NCBI GenBank assembly: GCA_014379485.1
Contig: JACMLS010000779.1
Location: forward strand, 1 to 6,338
Direction: 5' to 3'
DNA length: 6,338 nt
From: Bacteroidia bacterium
GTDB lineage: Bacteria; Bacteroidota; Bacteroidia; B-17B0; Aurantibacillaceae
Part shown: positions 5,496 to 6,338 of the stretch, in pieces
How positions within the stretch are numbered: the stretch's first letter is position 1
Layout: each line of letters opens with the position of its first letter
The notes under the pieces: model-generated
What the model saw: only the letters and a program-made list of their open reading frames with translations
Told to the model about the DNA's origin: nothing
The model's database searches: none
Translations under genes and position numbers: made by a program

Positions 5496-6338
5496 TTAAA
5501 ACCCATACCCCAAACTTACATTGCCTGTAAACTCAGCGCTCGCACCAAGCGTTGGGCCCTTTAAACGCTGCATATAATTCATGCTTAAGTTTAAAGTGGG
5601 TTTACCAAACTTTTTGTTTTTTAGTTTGGGAGAGAAAGAAAAATTTGCGCGGCTGTTTACAACGTTGTTGCCTTGTTTGGCGTTTATGTAACTGACATTG
5701 TAAGTACTGCCTAAAGTTAAACGCAGCGTATTATTTAAAAGACCTTTTGAAAAATTTAAACCCGGACCAAAAAATTGTGTTGTGGTGTTTGCGCTAACAC
5801 TTTCATTTCCGTTTGCGGTAAAACCAATTATTGTTTTTGTTTTGCTCAGGTTTATATTATAATTCGCAACAGCGCTGTACACAGTTGCAGGCACGTATTT
5901 TGTTGTTTGGCTTTGTTGTGTACTTACGTTGTAATTACCGCTCATTGAAATGCTTTGTTTCTTTTCTTTTTTGCCGAAGGTATGATTCATAACACCGCTT
6001 GCAGATTGTGTGAGCTGATAAAAATTTAGTGTGTCTGCAGCGGTTAAAACGTAAAACGGATCTGTAACAGGTCTTGTTTTTGTGTAGGTAGAAAAATTTG
6101 AATAGTTTAAACTCCATACCCACGCTGCTGAGGGTGTGTATGACCAGTTCAATGCAGCAACTATTCTTTTGTTGGTGCTTTGTTTTTTTCCATCTAAATT
6201 ATTTCGTTGTACACCTGTGTTCAGTCCTAAATTCATTTTTCCTTTCAGGATTCTTAGGGTAGGAGCAAGAGTAATATTTTGCAGATCGTTGTTAAAGAAA
6301 TACGAGCCAAGCGTTTTATAATCCGGAGCAATGCGTTC
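5496..6338 (-). CDS. Outer-membrane beta-barrel protein, C-terminal part (cut by window edge)
   Basis: The frame is open to the right edge, giving the last 280 residues; the ATG at 6236 is internal because upstream codons (…YFFNNDLQNITLAPTLRILKGK) continue the same pattern. The sequence is a series of amphipathic strands of about 10 residues rich in Asn, Ser, Thr, Tyr and Gly, with turns such as GKKEKKQS, KLKNKKFGKP and MQRLKGP, and ends GYGF. A C-terminal Phe after alternating polar and apolar residues is the classic signal for outer-membrane barrel assembly by the BAM complex. The segment near the edge, ERIAPDYKTLGSYFFNND, and the later GVQRNNLDGKK and LNYSNFSTYT look like those of large Bacteroidota barrel proteins of unknown role; that is recall, not a search result. 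The N-terminal domain, which would tell transport from assembly roles, is not visible. Confidence 0.82.
   Translation of the reverse strand, partial: ERIAPDYKTLGSYFFNNDLQNITLAPTLRILKGKMNLGLNTGVQRNNLDGKKQSTNKRIVAALNWSYTPSAAWVWSLNYSNFSTYTKTRPVTDPFYVLTAADTLNFYQLTQSASGVMNHTFGKKEKKQSISMSGNYNVSTQQSQTTKYVPATVYSAVANYNINLSKTKTIIGFTANGNESVSANTTTQFFGPGLNFSKGLLNNTLRLTLGSTYNVSYINAKQGNNVVNSRANFSFSPKLKNKKFGKPTLNLSMNYMQRLKGPTLGASAEFTGNVSLGYGF

Overview
The window looks like a chromosomal segment from a member of the Bacteroidota, probably near the Chitinophagaceae or Sphingobacteriia. The grounds are AT-rich DNA, minus-strand promoters of the Bacteroidota type (TTTG, 19 bases, TAnnTTT), a protein ending in a domain like the type IX secretion (T9SS) sorting domains, and an Asn/Thr/Ser-rich outer-membrane beta-barrel. 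The lineage is an inference from these traits, not from a marker gene.

Layout from left to right. Bases 1-1761 (+) hold the C-terminal 586 residues of an M13 (neprilysin/PepO-like) zinc metallopeptidase, cut by the left edge. Everything after it is on the minus strand: a single-domain response regulator (1847-2320); an unrecognised 187-residue exported protein with a Trp/Cys cluster (2533-3096); an exported-protein reading frame interrupted by one in-frame amber codon (3160-3747); a 441-residue exported protein with a ten-cysteine N-terminal region, a helical middle and a T9SS type B-like C-terminal domain (3962-5287); and the C-terminal 280 residues of an outer-membrane beta-barrel protein cut by the right edge (5496-6338).

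Two kinds of non-coding structure stand out. First, three related imperfect palindromes (about 1766-1818, 2446-2515 and 5416-5485) each lie 5 to 17 bases after a stop codon. Their arms are built from three tandem units of about 9-10 bases. The unit differs between copies (CAATAGA or CATAAGA), yet both arms changed together, so pairing is kept. Second, several minus-strand promoters share a TTAAAGATACAAAAG core as read on the plus strand. Two of them, before the 187-residue and the 441-residue genes, match at 36 of 39 positions, including the spacer.

Apart from the peptidase and the response regulator, the genes look like cell-envelope or secreted proteins of the Bacteroidota. The beta-barrel and the T9SS-like cargo may work at the same surface, but nothing in the sequence proves that they interact. 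The separate promoters and intervening palindromes suggest mostly single-gene transcription units rather than one operon.
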